Shown here piece after piece: positions 51,466 to 59,951 of a stretch of 64,000 nucleotides of DNA (positions within the stretch are counted from its first letter, which is position 1; each line of letters begins with the position of its first letter). A program made the position numbers and the translations under genes. The notes beneath the pieces were generated by a model that ran no database searches, was not told the origin of the DNA, and saw only the letters and a list, made by a program, of their open reading frames with translations. The stretch covers positions 8,217 to 72,216 of the forward strand of contig JAYODW010000028.1 in NCBI GenBank assembly GCA_038116745.1. Direction: 5' to 3'. The stretch is from JAYODW01 sp038116745. Lineage in GTDB: Bacteria; Pseudomonadota; Gammaproteobacteria; Ga0077536.

Positions 51466-52913
51466 AATGCCTCCACAAACTCATCGATGTAATCCAGGTA
51501 CTCCTGCTTGCGCAGGAATTCGCGCTGAATGCCGGCAACCAGCATGCGGCGTTCACCAGCGTAGTTCATTTCGTACAGTTCGTGCCGGGCACCGAATTCG
51601 GTACCGCATAGGTCCCACGCGAGCTTCATCAGCTGCGCCTTTTGTTCGCCGCTGATATGCGCGCCACGCAACGATCGTTCGAGGTCCGCCGCCACCGGGG
51701 AATCGAACTCCCGCATCGTCAGCGGTTGCTGCACCAGGCCGCCGCCACCGATCACGCGCAGCATCCTGACCAGTTCCGGATAGTAAACCGGCCCCAGCGC
51801 ACGGCCAGCCTGCAGCGGCGGCAGGTAGGGATAGCAAATACCGTTCCCGGGGTCGACCGTGGCCTGCTGTTCGGCCGCGCGCACGGTCGAGCGGATCACC
51901 TCGAGCCGTACCGCGGCTTCGCCGAGTAGTTCGGCCACATCCGGCCGTGCGGCAATGCCGAGCGCTTCCGCCAGGCGATTGAGCAATCCGTACACAAAGC
52001 CGAGCTTCACCTCGAGCCGGACATTGGTCTGGTGCGCGGTCAGTTCGCGCATACGGCTGTCGGCATACATGCGATTGAGCAATTCGATATCGCCATGCAG
52101 GAACACGCGATCCCAGGGAACAAGCACTTCCTTGAACACAACCGTTGCGTCCATTTCATCGAACCGTGCGGACAGGGGGTGGTCGGCGATGTCGTCAAGG
52201 TTCGCGAACGAAGCACGGCACAGTGTCTTCAGGCCCGGCGTGTTCATCGGTACCGCGAATACCGTCGCGTAGGCTTCCTCGCCCGGGCGAAAGGTCGGCG
52301 GGAACGGCCACACCAGCAGTTCGTCGGCATAAGGCGCAGCGGTCGCGATGCGCTTGATTCCGTTCAGGATGAGACCGTCCTGTGTTTCCGCGGTAACCTT
52401 GAGCGGAATATCCGGATCGGCCTGCTCGTGGCGTAGAAGCGACTTGTCCAGTTGCGGATCCAGCAACGCATGCGTCATAAACAGGTCATTGCTGGCAACG
52501 TACCGGTAATAAGCTTCGATGGCCGCCGCCCGTTCTTCGGAAAGCTCAGCGAAAAAGGCGCGTTTGGCGGCCAGCGCGGCGAGCATTACGTTGAGAAAGT
52601 CCGGACTGCGCCCCATCATTCCACAGGTTGCCCTGGCGAACAGCGCATAGGCTTCCCGCTTTAAGCGCAGGTCATCGACGTTACGAGGTAACTCGAAAGC
52701 GCGCGCGATACCGTCGCTGAAATCCTGAGGGTGCGCTACCAGCACATCGCGGCAGGTCGGGTCGTGCTGCAGGTCATAGAGTCCGGCCAGCGACTCAACC
52801 GCTGCGCGGAACTCGGGAAACGTAGCGACGTTACCGACCCGTTCGCCGCCATACCAGACCTCGCGTCCGTCATCCAGCCCGGCTTTGAACTGGTCGCCTG
52901 TGCGTACGCTCAT
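51462..52913 (-). CDS. 4-hydroxyphenylacetate 3-hydroxylase (HpaB) family oxygenase 2
   Basis: 483-residue FADH2-dependent aromatic hydroxylase. Markers are CGMMGRSPDFLNVMLAALAA, FMTHALLDPQLDKSLLRHEQ, GLILNGIKRIATAAPYADEL, VVFKEVLVPWDRVFLHGDIE and KLAWDLCGTEFGARHELYE. It overlaps neighbours by four bases at both ends, so expression is tightly coupled to the luciferase-like monooxygenase and the hydrolase. It likely makes the catechol opened by the downstream dioxygenase. Confidence 0.88.
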   Translation of the reverse strand: MSVRTGDQFKAGLDDGREVWYGGERVGNVATFPEFRAAVESLAGLYDLQHDPTCRDVLVAHPQDFSDGIARAFELPRNVDDLRLKREAYALFARATCGMMGRSPDFLNVMLAALAAKRAFFAELSEERAAAIEAYYRYVASNDLFMTHALLDPQLDKSLLRHEQADPDIPLKVTAETQDGLILNGIKRIATAAPYADELLVWPFPPTFRPGEEAYATVFAVPMNTPGLKTLCRASFANLDDIADHPLSARFDEMDATVVFKEVLVPWDRVFLHGDIELLNRMYADSRMRELTAHQTNVRLEVKLGFVYGLLNRLAEALGIAARPDVAELLGEAAVRLEVIRSTVRAAEQQATVDPGNGICYPYLPPLQAGRALGPVYYPELVRMLRVIGGGGLVQQPLTMREFDSPVAADLERSLRGAHISGEQKAQLMKLAWDLCGTEFGARHELYEMNYAGERRMLVAGIQREFLRKQEYLDYIDEFVEAL

Positions 52914-54193
52914 GATGCCGGCCCGCGTCTACGCCAGGTCACGCCGTCGAAGTCCTCGCGTAACGTCGGCGTCACCTGGCTGAGCTCGATACCGATTTTC
53001 GGCAACACCTTTTCGACCAGCAGTTCGTTGCTCTTCAGCAGAGCGTCGATAGGGGCGGCACCGATCGCCATCCAGGGAACGATGAGGTCGGTCTTGAACG
53101 TTTCGATCATGTGTTCGAGCTTGCGCGCGACGGTGTCCACGGTGCCAACGATGCCGTAACCACGATCACGTATACATTCGGTGGTGTTCGGTACCGGACC
53201 GGTTTCCCCGGGGTAACGCAGCGCCTCGTTGAAACCGAACCAGTCATGCCAGCGGGTCCAGATGAAGCCCATGCCCTGCTCCTGGATCGCAATCGCCTCG
53301 GCCTCGGTGTCGGCGACGATGATGTCGCGGAAGTGGCCAATGTTACTGCCCCAGGGCACGTCGCGGCCCGCCGACTTACTGGCCTCGTAATAGAGGTCGA
53401 TACTCGCTTTTGCGGTCTCCTCGATGGGCGAGAAGATCACTGGCTTAACCCCTTCCCGGGCGGACCACTCGATGGTCTCCGCGCTCATGGTGAAGGGAAT
53501 GAAGGTCTCGATGCTGTCCGGATCCTGCAGCGTCATGGGCGCGATGCCAATCCGGTCCAGCGTGCCGTCCGCTGCCACCATACCCGGCGCCATCTCGCGG
53601 CTCGCCGGATGATCCCAGGCCACATTCGGCGGTGGCAACTGCCAGTGCGCGCCCTGGTGCCGGAACAAGGACTCACGCCATGCCTTGCGCACGATCTCGT
53701 AATGTTCATTGAACAGTTCGCGATTGATCCGATCATGCTCCTTGAACTCCGGATCGGTCGCGGCGGTCGGATAGGCGTTGAGCTTCTGCCCGATAGTGGC
53801 GACATGACGCGCCTGGTAGCCGCGCGCAAACCCGGCAATCATGCGTCCGCCGGAAAAATGATCGAGCATGGCCATGTCCTCGGCCAGCAGAACGGGGTTG
53901 CGGGCCGGTAATACGGTGCCCATTTGACCGATCCGCAGACGTTCGGTCTGCATGGCGGCCCATGTCCCGAGCATGACGGGGTTGTTCGACACCTCCAGGC
54001 CCTCGACATGGAAATGGTGTTCAGAGAACGCCACGAAATCGAATCCCAGTGCCTCCACCTGCCGCAGCATGCGGCTGCAATCATTCAGTGCCTGCTGGTA
54101 GAACACAGGGTTCTGGCCGGCGCGGCCGCGCTCGAACTGCGCCAGGCTGGCGCTGACACTGGGCAGCAGGAACGCCCCCATTCGAAAATTCAT
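52910..54193 (-). CDS. Luciferase-like (LLM class) flavin monooxygenase 2
   Basis: 427-residue TIM-barrel flavin enzyme. Segments are VEALGFDFVAFSEHHFHVEG, LGTWAAMQTERLRIGQMGTV, LLAEDMAMLDHFSGGRMIAG, FARGYQARHVATIGQKLNAY and GIVGTVDTVARKLEHMIETF. It begins the four-gene operon with HpaB-like, hydrolase and MhpB-like genes, and is divergent from GntR regulator 2 with an ACTAATATATTAGT palindrome between. Confidence 0.86.
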   Translation of the reverse strand: MNFRMGAFLLPSVSASLAQFERGRAGQNPVFYQQALNDCSRMLRQVEALGFDFVAFSEHHFHVEGLEVSNNPVMLGTWAAMQTERLRIGQMGTVLPARNPVLLAEDMAMLDHFSGGRMIAGFARGYQARHVATIGQKLNAYPTAATDPEFKEHDRINRELFNEHYEIVRKAWRESLFRHQGAHWQLPPPNVAWDHPASREMAPGMVAADGTLDRIGIAPMTLQDPDSIETFIPFTMSAETIEWSAREGVKPVIFSPIEETAKASIDLYYEASKSAGRDVPWGSNIGHFRDIIVADTEAEAIAIQEQGMGFIWTRWHDWFGFNEALRYPGETGPVPNTTECIRDRGYGIVGTVDTVARKLEHMIETFKTDLIVPWMAIGAAPIDALLKSNELLVEKVLPKIGIELSQVTPTLREDFDGVTWRRRGPAS

Positions 54194-54253
54194 GGTCGAA
54201 TTACCCCTTCGGTTGAATGAAGCCGTCGCTGCGGCGACCGTACTAATGGACGC

Positions 54254-54267
54254 ACTAATATATTAGT
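54254..54267. promoter_or_regulatory. Perfect palindrome ACTAATATATTAGT, likely operator of GntR 2
   Basis: A 14-bp perfect palindrome lies in the 121-bp gap between the divergent flavin monooxygenase and GntR genes, with an extra half site TACTAAT at 54241. The position and symmetry fit binding by the adjacent dimeric GntR regulator. It differs from the CTAGCATG element. Confidence 0.55.
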
Positions 54268-54314
54268 ATATTATTCATGATGGAACTATCGATACGGATT
54301 GCGCAGGAGCGCGG

Positions 54315-55025
54315 TTGTTCGTGATTTCGGTCGCGCAGACGGCGGGGAACCACCGCGGAACACGCGCGGAACAGGCCTACGAGTCACTGAAAACGCGTCT
54401 GCTTGAAGGCGACCTGGATCCCGGCGACACGGTTTCGGTGACCGCACTCTCAGCACAACTCGATTGCAGCCGCGTGCCGGTGATGGAGGCGCTGAAACGA
54501 CTGGAAGGGGATGGCTTCATCCGCATCGTGCCGCAGGTTGGCTGTCGCGTGGTGGTGCCGCCGCCGGATCAGATCCGCGATTTCTTCACCCTCTTTGCGC
54601 GCGCCGAGGCGAGTGTGGCCGGGTTCGCCGCGGCGCGACGCAACCAGGATGATTTGGCGGCGCTCGACCGTGTCTGGAACGACCTGGAGGCGCAACTCGA
54701 GCGTGCCGACGGACCGGCTTCGCGCGACCCGATCTACCGCCGCCTCAACCTGATGTTCTTCGGACAGATCCATGCCATTGCGCGTTCCCCGATCGCCGCG
54801 GGGCTCGCGGCCGGCATGTGGGATCGCAGCGATTTCTACATCAAGATCGCCTTCGGGTCGCTTTACTTCAGCCGCGACGTGCAAGCCTCCCAGCGCCGGA
54901 TCCGCCGCGCGATCGTAGAAGGTGCCGTTGATGATGCGGAACGGCACGTGCGCCAGTTTCTCGACACCGTCGGCGAACGCGTCGCCCATCGACTAAGGTC
55001 GAATAAGGTAGCGGCCGACCGTTGA
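54315..55025 (+). CDS. GntR-family transcriptional regulator 2
   Basis: 236-residue regulator: a winged helix (AEQAYESLKTRLLEGDLDPG, VSVTALSAQLDCSRVPVMEA, LKRLEGDGFIRIVPQVGCRV) and an FCD-like domain (PPPDQIRDFFTLFARAEASV, RLNLMFFGQIHAIARS). It is a clear paralogue of the regulator at 48569; both share the VPQVGCRV segment. The start is a non-ATG codon (TTG) at 54315, with ATG or GTG alternatives nearby. It presumably represses the divergent flavin monooxygenase operon. Confidence 0.85.
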   Translation: MFVISVAQTAGNHRGTRAEQAYESLKTRLLEGDLDPGDTVSVTALSAQLDCSRVPVMEALKRLEGDGFIRIVPQVGCRVVVPPPDQIRDFFTLFARAEASVAGFAAARRNQDDLAALDRVWNDLEAQLERADGPASRDPIYRRLNLMFFGQIHAIARSPIAAGLAAGMWDRSDFYIKIAFGSLYFSRDVQASQRRIRRAIVEGAVDDAERHVRQFLDTVGERVAHRLRSNKVAADR

Positions 55026-55452
55026 TACGCGGGTACGCCTGACTACCCGGCCGCCTAGCGCAGCCACGTCCAGGCGACCATCACGGTCTCGACGTGCGGT
55101 GTGATCGACTCGGCACCTCCGATCCCGAGCACGCGTGTCCGGCTTTGCCGGAATCCGCGGCGATGTGGAAGGCGGCGTGAATGACCGCGGGACACGACCC
55201 GCGAAAAACCCGGTTGCAGAAACGAATCACCGCGGGGCACGCCCGTGTAGCGGTGACGTCGCGCGGCGCTCAATGCGACGCGCCAGGATCTACGTGACCG
55301 TACTTCGGGTCAACCCGACGAACGGGCCGTCCCACGACCATACCTCGAGCAGGAAGGAGACGCGGTAACGATACTCGGTCGACGAATAACGTTGCGTCCG
55401 GAGATGCTATTCCGGCGATGCAGGTGGCGCCCGCATTATCTCAGTCGCTACG
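55026..55452 (-). other. Intergenic with fragmentary protein-like text
   Basis: No intact gene. On the minus strand two stretches look like real protein: about 55310-55400 reads RTQRYSSTEYRYRVSFLLEV then WSWDGPFVGLTRSTVT and stops, and about 55055-55135 reads VLGIGGAESITPHVETVMVA then WTWLR and stops. They could be remnants of a decayed gene. No family was recognised and the link between them is uncertain. Confidence 0.3.
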
Positions 55453-55851
55453 TTACTCCGACCCGAACGTGAGCACACGCTCGATCGTCAGGTTGAAAAT
55501 AACCCGCACTTCACCCTGGCGAATGGGTTCATAGCGCTCCTGCCCCGTGTACTTTCGTGCCATCAGATGCATGTGGTCCATGCCGCCGTCCTTGCTATGG
55601 CTGGCTACGCGTCCCCGGATCTCCATCCAGAAATACGGGTTGTCCGGATCGATCAGCAGCACGGTTGCCCAGCGGCGCAGGCGCAGATTTCGCGTTTTCT
55701 GCCGGTCATCGGCAGCATTGACACGCAGGAAGGCACCGTCGTAATCGCACCATACCGGGTGTACCTGCGGGCGGCCATCGGGCATCAGCGTCGCCAGGTG
55801 TGCGAGCACCGGCTCCGTGAGAAGTCTTTTATGGCTGTCGGGTATCTGCAT
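55453..55851 (-). CDS. PNPOx-fold flavin/F420-binding protein
   Basis: 132-residue split-barrel protein of the pyridoxamine-phosphate-oxidase-like superfamily: VLAHLATLMPDGRPQVHPVW, FLRVNAADDRQKTRNLRLRR, VLLIDPDNPYFWMEIRGRVA. Members bind FMN or F420. It is last in the oxygenase-5 operon, 63 bp after the beta subunit. Function unknown; a flavin or F420 reductase-type role for the cluster's monooxygenases is possible but unproven. Confidence 0.8.
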   Translation of the reverse strand: MQIPDSHKRLLTEPVLAHLATLMPDGRPQVHPVWCDYDGAFLRVNAADDRQKTRNLRLRRWATVLLIDPDNPYFWMEIRGRVASHSKDGGMDHMHLMARKYTGQERYEPIRQGEVRVIFNLTIERVLTFGSE

Positions 55852-55914
55852 CTATAACTGTTGAACCAGGGGTCGTCGCTCCGCTTGCCCGCCAGAGCCC
55901 AGCTGCATACGGAC

Positions 55915-56403
55915 CTAGATCGGGTAGATTATGTAATGCGGCGGCACCGCCGTGTCCATGATTGCGCGCTTCATACGGAAGCGCAATTCGCCATCTTCCT
56001 CGACCATCACATCTTCGTAATGACCGACGACGAGGGGCGCGGTGCTACCCTCCGGCCCGGTGTAGTAGACGGAGAAATTCGTGCTCGCGTGCAGTTCTCC
56101 TTCAGTGCCGCGCCAGCAGGCATCGCGATTGAGGAAATGCCGCGCCTGATAGTGCTCTACCGCGTTGTGCCAGACCTCGGTGACATACCTGACCCGGTCC
56201 TGCAGCCGCTCGTAACAATCGTCGAGCATGATACTGACCGGCAGGTCGTGCTTGACGTTCTCAAGGGTCGTCAGTTCGTACCTTCCCTGCAGTGAAAACG
56301 TGCCCAACCATCCCGCCATGTCCAGGCGATCAATCGCATAGGTGTAACGGTTATTCAGCGCATCGACACGTAACAGCGTCGACGCGTCAGTAACGGTGTC
56401 CAT
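55915..56403 (-). CDS. Ring-hydroxylating oxygenase beta subunit 5
   Basis: Structural subunit of 162 residues: LNNRYTYAIDRLDMAGWLGT, SIMLDDCYERLQDRVRYVTE, LHASTNFSVYYTGPEG, with the end TAVPPHYIIYPI. It follows alpha 5 by 3 bp. Confidence 0.88.
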   Translation of the reverse strand: MDTVTDASTLLRVDALNNRYTYAIDRLDMAGWLGTFSLQGRYELTTLENVKHDLPVSIMLDDCYERLQDRVRYVTEVWHNAVEHYQARHFLNRDACWRGTEGELHASTNFSVYYTGPEGSTAPLVVGHYEDVMVEEDGELRFRMKRAIMDTAVPPHYIIYPI

Positions 56404-56406
56404 GCG

Positions 56407-57564
56407 CTAGAGATCCATGCGCGATCTGTAATCGCGCCACCACGGCGTGTTGGCGGCTTCATCGTTCTGTTTGCTGTAGCGTCCATCCGGGCTGTCGGCC
56501 AGTCCCTTCACGAAATTAATCGAACCGCCCGGCGTGCTGATTGCCCTTTGGACGCGTTCGAACATCGCCCCGTCCTCGATGCTCACAAAACCGCTCGGGC
56601 CAAGCAGGTTCGATGCCTGGCGCACGCGATGTCGTGCGAGTTCCGGCGGGTCGTCGGCGAAACCGAGGTAGGTGTAATGGACCTCCGTCCTGTCGGGCCC
56701 CAGGGGACGCCCGAAGCGGAAATTGATGGCATTGAAATGCTTGACGGACTGGGTCAGCGGCCGGATCAGGTTTACCGCGGCGCGCTCTCCCTGACCCTCG
56801 GTCATCACGACCGAAGGATCCTTCAGATAGCCGTTATCTTCATAGGGCGTGATGTCGTAATTAGCGCCCCAGTGCCCGCCGGTGCCGCTGGCGGTAATCG
56901 TCGCTTCACCGCCGCCGTAGTTCAGATGCCGGAAGGCAGTGTGCAGGATCCCGGCGTGGTAACCATCGTTGTCCATGTAAATTTTCCAGTTACAGTTGAA
57001 CACGATCTTCTGGTATCCGAGCAGTGACAGGCGCCGCTTACCGCCACCCATTGCCGTCAGGAAACTGCCGTTCATCTCGCCCAGGAACGTCTCGATCGCG
57101 GGCGTTTCGTCGTCGAACGTGGCCCACAGCACCTGGCCGTGAAGTACGCTTCGCAGCGAGCGCAGGTTGAAATCGCAGCGACGAAAATCCTCGCGAAAGC
57201 GATCTTCGCCAGGCGCGCCGCGCATCGCGCCACGGGTGTCGTACAGCCAGCCATGGTAAGGACAGGTGAAATCCGTTGCCTTACCCAGAAATTCCGCGGT
57301 CAGCCGCACCCCACGGTGGGCGCATGCGTTCACCAGGACCCTGAATTCGTCGCTGCCGACACGGGTCACGATCAGCGGTGTTTCGCCGACGACAATGGTC
57401 TTGTAATCGCCGGGCTCCGGAATTTCCGCCTCCAGTGCCACCGGGTGCCAGAAGGGCCCATAGAAAATCCGCGTGAGCTCGCGTTCGTAGATCGCCCGGT
57501 CGGTATACAGCGCATAGGGAACGCGCGTGTGATCGTGCCAGTCAATGTGCTCCGATTGCGTCAT
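56407..57564 (-). CDS. Ring-hydroxylating oxygenase alpha subunit 5
   Basis: Catalytic Rieske oxygenase subunit of 385 residues. Rieske ligands are C81/H83 (NACAHRG) and C101/H104 (FTCPYHGW). The iron ligands D210, H213 and H218 lie in MDNDGYHAGILHTAF. It is shorter than the naphthalene-type enzymes in the window and belongs to the same general branch as alpha 1 (DxYHxxxLHxxF). AGGAG seven bases before ATG 57564 supports this start over 57600. Confidence 0.9.
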   Translation of the reverse strand: MTQSEHIDWHDHTRVPYALYTDRAIYERELTRIFYGPFWHPVALEAEIPEPGDYKTIVVGETPLIVTRVGSDEFRVLVNACAHRGVRLTAEFLGKATDFTCPYHGWLYDTRGAMRGAPGEDRFREDFRRCDFNLRSLRSVLHGQVLWATFDDETPAIETFLGEMNGSFLTAMGGGKRRLSLLGYQKIVFNCNWKIYMDNDGYHAGILHTAFRHLNYGGGEATITASGTGGHWGANYDITPYEDNGYLKDPSVVMTEGQGERAAVNLIRPLTQSVKHFNAINFRFGRPLGPDRTEVHYTYLGFADDPPELARHRVRQASNLLGPSGFVSIEDGAMFERVQRAISTPGGSINFVKGLADSPDGRYSKQNDEAANTPWWRDYRSRMDL

Positions 57565-57586
57565 GACATGCTCCTGGTGTGGCCGC

Positions 57587-58112
57587 TCAATCGTCAGCAT
57601 CCGTGGCCGAGTCCGCCATCAGCCCCATCTCGCGCAACACGTCGCCGAGACCGGGGTCTGACGAGGCATAACTCAGCTTGTCCATACCCAGGTAGCTGTT
57701 GGGCATGTCGGCGAAGGTTTCCGGCTCGTTGTCACAGTACACTTCGAGTTCGTGGCCGTCGGGGTCGAAAAAATAGACGCTGTTGGTGATGCCGTGATTC
57801 ACCGTGAACGAGATCGGGATCCCGCGCTGCTTCAGTTCCGCGTACGCCTGCTCCAGCTGGTCCTGGGTTTCGAGGCGAAACGCCACATGCGCCATGCCTA
57901 TCGCACCACTGTCGGGGGACGGCGCGTCGGGGCCAATCTCGACGAGTGCCAGTTCGTGGTGATCGCGGCGGTTATTGGCGAGAAACAACAACCCGGCCTG
58001 CGGGCTGTCATTCATCACCTCACATACCGAGAACCTCGGTGTAGAACGCGCGTGAGCGCGCGAGGTTGCGTACTTTCAGTACTACGTGGGCAATTCGTTC
58101 GGGACGGATCAT
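57587..58112 (-). pseudogene. VOC-superfamily (extradiol dioxygenase/glyoxalase) protein with +1 frameshift
   Basis: From ATG 58112 the frame reads MIRPERIAHVVLKVRNLARS RAFYTEVLGM-like text (30 residues) and hits TGA at 58022-58020. Removing one T at 58022 continues as MEVMNDSPQAGLLFLANNRR, HHELALVEIG, IGMAHVAFRLETQDQLEQAY, GITNSVYFFDPDGHELEVYC. Together this is a normal VOC protein of about 174 residues with the metal-binding pattern H9, H..., E in HELEVY. It is either inactivated or a sequence error. It lies between the AlkB-like gene and alpha 5. Confidence 0.8.
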
Positions 58113-58162
58113 TCAACTTGCTCCGGCATTACGCTGGCCGCGACGGCATCTGCAGGGACGCA

Positions 58163-58186
58163 GGCCCCTGCCCAGGTCCAGGGGCC
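58163..58186 (-). terminator. Short GC-rich hairpin between AlkB-like and VOC genes
   Basis: Arms GGCCCCTG and CAGGGGCC with an eight-base loop lie about 80-100 bp after the AlkB-like stop. There is no T tract, so termination is uncertain; it could be a processing or stability element. Confidence 0.3.
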
Positions 58187-58201
58187 GCCACCCACCACCA
58201 A

Positions 58202-58255
58202 TCATCCGCCGCAGCCGGCCGCGAGCATCACCAGTGCGGCGAAATAGCGCGCCAT
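58202..58255 (-). CDS. Possible 17-residue lipoprotein-signal peptide ORF
   Basis: ATG 58255 to TGA 58202 encodes MARYFAALVMLAAGCGG: a short hydrophobic segment ending in a lipobox (LAAGC) and stop. It starts 11 bp after the AlkB-like gene ends. It may be a mini-lipoprotein or the remnant of a longer one cut by the stop. Ribosome site is weak. Confidence 0.25.
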   Translation of the reverse strand: MARYFAALVMLAAGCGG

Positions 58256-58265
58256 CCCGGCGTAC

Positions 58266-59375
58266 TCAGGCAGCCTCCGCGGCGGGTTCAAACCAATCCG
58301 GCCAGCCGGCGCGCGCATTCGCGGCCCGTGCCACCTCGCGTTCCTCGGCGCTGGCAAAGCGCTGGTCCCAGTCACGCAATCGCGGCATGGCGATATAACG
58401 AAACCACAGGGGCGGAATCATCCCGACCATGAAACAGATGAACACGCTCGGCATCTGCGGACCGTTGAGATCCGGTTCGAGCCGGTAGAACGGCTTGTAG
58501 CTGTCCATGTGGTGATCCGAATGATTGGTGATCTCGAACGCGACCGCACGGATTACCGGTTGCAGGTGATTCCACAGGTGATGCCGCTGGTAGGGCGTGC
58601 CGGGGACGCGTACCAGCCCGTAATGCTGGTAGTAGTTGAACGCCTCCAGCAACAGCTTCGAGGCGGCAACCCCAGCCAGCATCACCAGCATCGTCGGCCA
58701 GCCGGCGTAGAGGCCGACCCCGATAAACATCAGGATTTCCAGCACGATTGCCCGCACACAACGATTGCCCGGACCGAGCACCGGACGCCCCAGCCGCGCG
58801 AGGCGGTCGGCCTCGAGGCGCCACGAATCGCGGTATGAAGCCCAGGTAGCGCGAAACGGGAAGGTATACATGGTTTCACCGCGCCACGCCGTATCGGCGT
58901 CATCCGGTGTGCCGAGATGGATGTGATGGCCATGAATGTGCGGCAACCCACGCAGCGGGTCGCCATAAAGGGCGCCGCAAACGAAAGCACAGGCAAGCGA
59001 GAAAGGGTCCCGCCGATGCAGCAGTTCGTGCTGCGCGGGCAGGTTGGGCACCGCCGACAGCCAGGCCAGCGAAGCCACGGCGCCCACGATCTCGAACGCA
59101 CTCCAGGCCTCCGCGCCGCCGTCTGCCGCCGCACGCCACACGAAGGTTGCGTAAAGGGCGAGCATCAACGCGGTGTGAACGTAGAGCGCGAGATCGGCCA
59201 CCCAGCCGACACGAATCGTGCGCACGGCTTCATCGCGAGGCAGCACGATGTCGACCACGGCCAGCGCGAAGTAGGTCGCGAACCCGGCCCACATCCATGT
59301 CCCGCCAATACCAAATCCCGCAACACCAACGGCGACGCAGGCTGGTCCCGAGTAGTATCGAAGGTAGTCGCTCAT
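58266..59375 (-). CDS. AlkB/XylM-type membrane-bound diiron hydroxylase
   Basis: 369-residue inner-membrane monooxygenase with about six transmembrane helices. The eight-histidine diiron site is visible as HELLH (116-120), HIHGHH (146-151) and NHSDHH (284-289), plus the alkane-hydroxylase signature NYYQHYGL (257-264). These fit AlkB/XylM/CymAa enzymes, which hydroxylate alkanes or methyl groups on aromatic rings. No rubredoxin gene is adjacent; the reductase at 61272 heads the same operon. It lies 57 bp after oxygenase beta 6. Confidence 0.9.
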   Translation of the reverse strand: MSDYLRYYSGPACVAVGVAGFGIGGTWMWAGFATYFALAVVDIVLPRDEAVRTIRVGWVADLALYVHTALMLALYATFVWRAAADGGAEAWSAFEIVGAVASLAWLSAVPNLPAQHELLHRRDPFSLACAFVCGALYGDPLRGLPHIHGHHIHLGTPDDADTAWRGETMYTFPFRATWASYRDSWRLEADRLARLGRPVLGPGNRCVRAIVLEILMFIGVGLYAGWPTMLVMLAGVAASKLLLEAFNYYQHYGLVRVPGTPYQRHHLWNHLQPVIRAVAFEITNHSDHHMDSYKPFYRLEPDLNGPQMPSVFICFMVGMIPPLWFRYIAMPRLRDWDQRFASAEEREVARAANARAGWPDWFEPAAEAA

Positions 59376-59432
59376 TGATTCCTTCCTCCCGTCATCGCGT
59401 GTCGAGTTGACGTCGCGGCCCCACTGACACCG

Positions 59433-59951
59433 CTAGACACTGTAGATATCCATCACATTCGGGATCTTGTCGTTGGCCACCAGAATGTGTCGCCTTGCGA
59501 TGCGCCAGTCACCATCGCCGACCACGAGCTCGTGCCGCTGCTGACCGAAAAAGACATGTTGTTTTTCGAGGCGATAGCTGTACGTTGCCCAGTTGGACTG
59601 GACCACTAGACGCCCGCCCTCATCGGCTTCCACGGCGGTAACCGTCGACAGATGCGCGGTACGCGGCAGCGGCGTCGATGCCAGCGAGCGCCCGGTGCGC
59701 AGGCGGAACACGCGGTCTTCGAGTCCGCCGCGATCACCGTAATAGATCAACGACAGTTCCCGCGTCGGATCGCGCGTCGGTTCGTACTCATCTGCCCACG
59801 CGGGAACCCAGTACTCGCAGTCCTCGCGATACAGCGCGAGCCAGGCATCCCAGTCGCGCGCATCCAGCAGACGCCCTTCCAGCGCGATGAAGGCGCAGGC
59901 ACGACTCCACTGATCAGGCAACGTCACGCCGGCCCTGCCCGTCAGAATCAT
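59433..59951 (-). CDS. Ring-hydroxylating oxygenase beta subunit 6 (BenB-like)
   Basis: Structural subunit of 172 residues, similar to benzoate/anthranilate dioxygenase small subunits: FIALEGRLLDARDWDAWLAL, YREDCEYWVPAWADEYEPTR, SLIYYGDRGGLEDRVFRLRT, RRHILVANDKIPNVMDIYSV. From ATG 59951 it would overlap alpha 6 by 38 bp; GTG 59927 would reduce this to 14 bp. Confidence 0.9.
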   Translation of the reverse strand: MILTGRAGVTLPDQWSRACAFIALEGRLLDARDWDAWLALYREDCEYWVPAWADEYEPTRDPTRELSLIYYGDRGGLEDRVFRLRTGRSLASTPLPRTAHLSTVTAVEADEGGRLVVQSNWATYSYRLEKQHVFFGQQRHELVVGDGDWRIARRHILVANDKIPNVMDIYSV

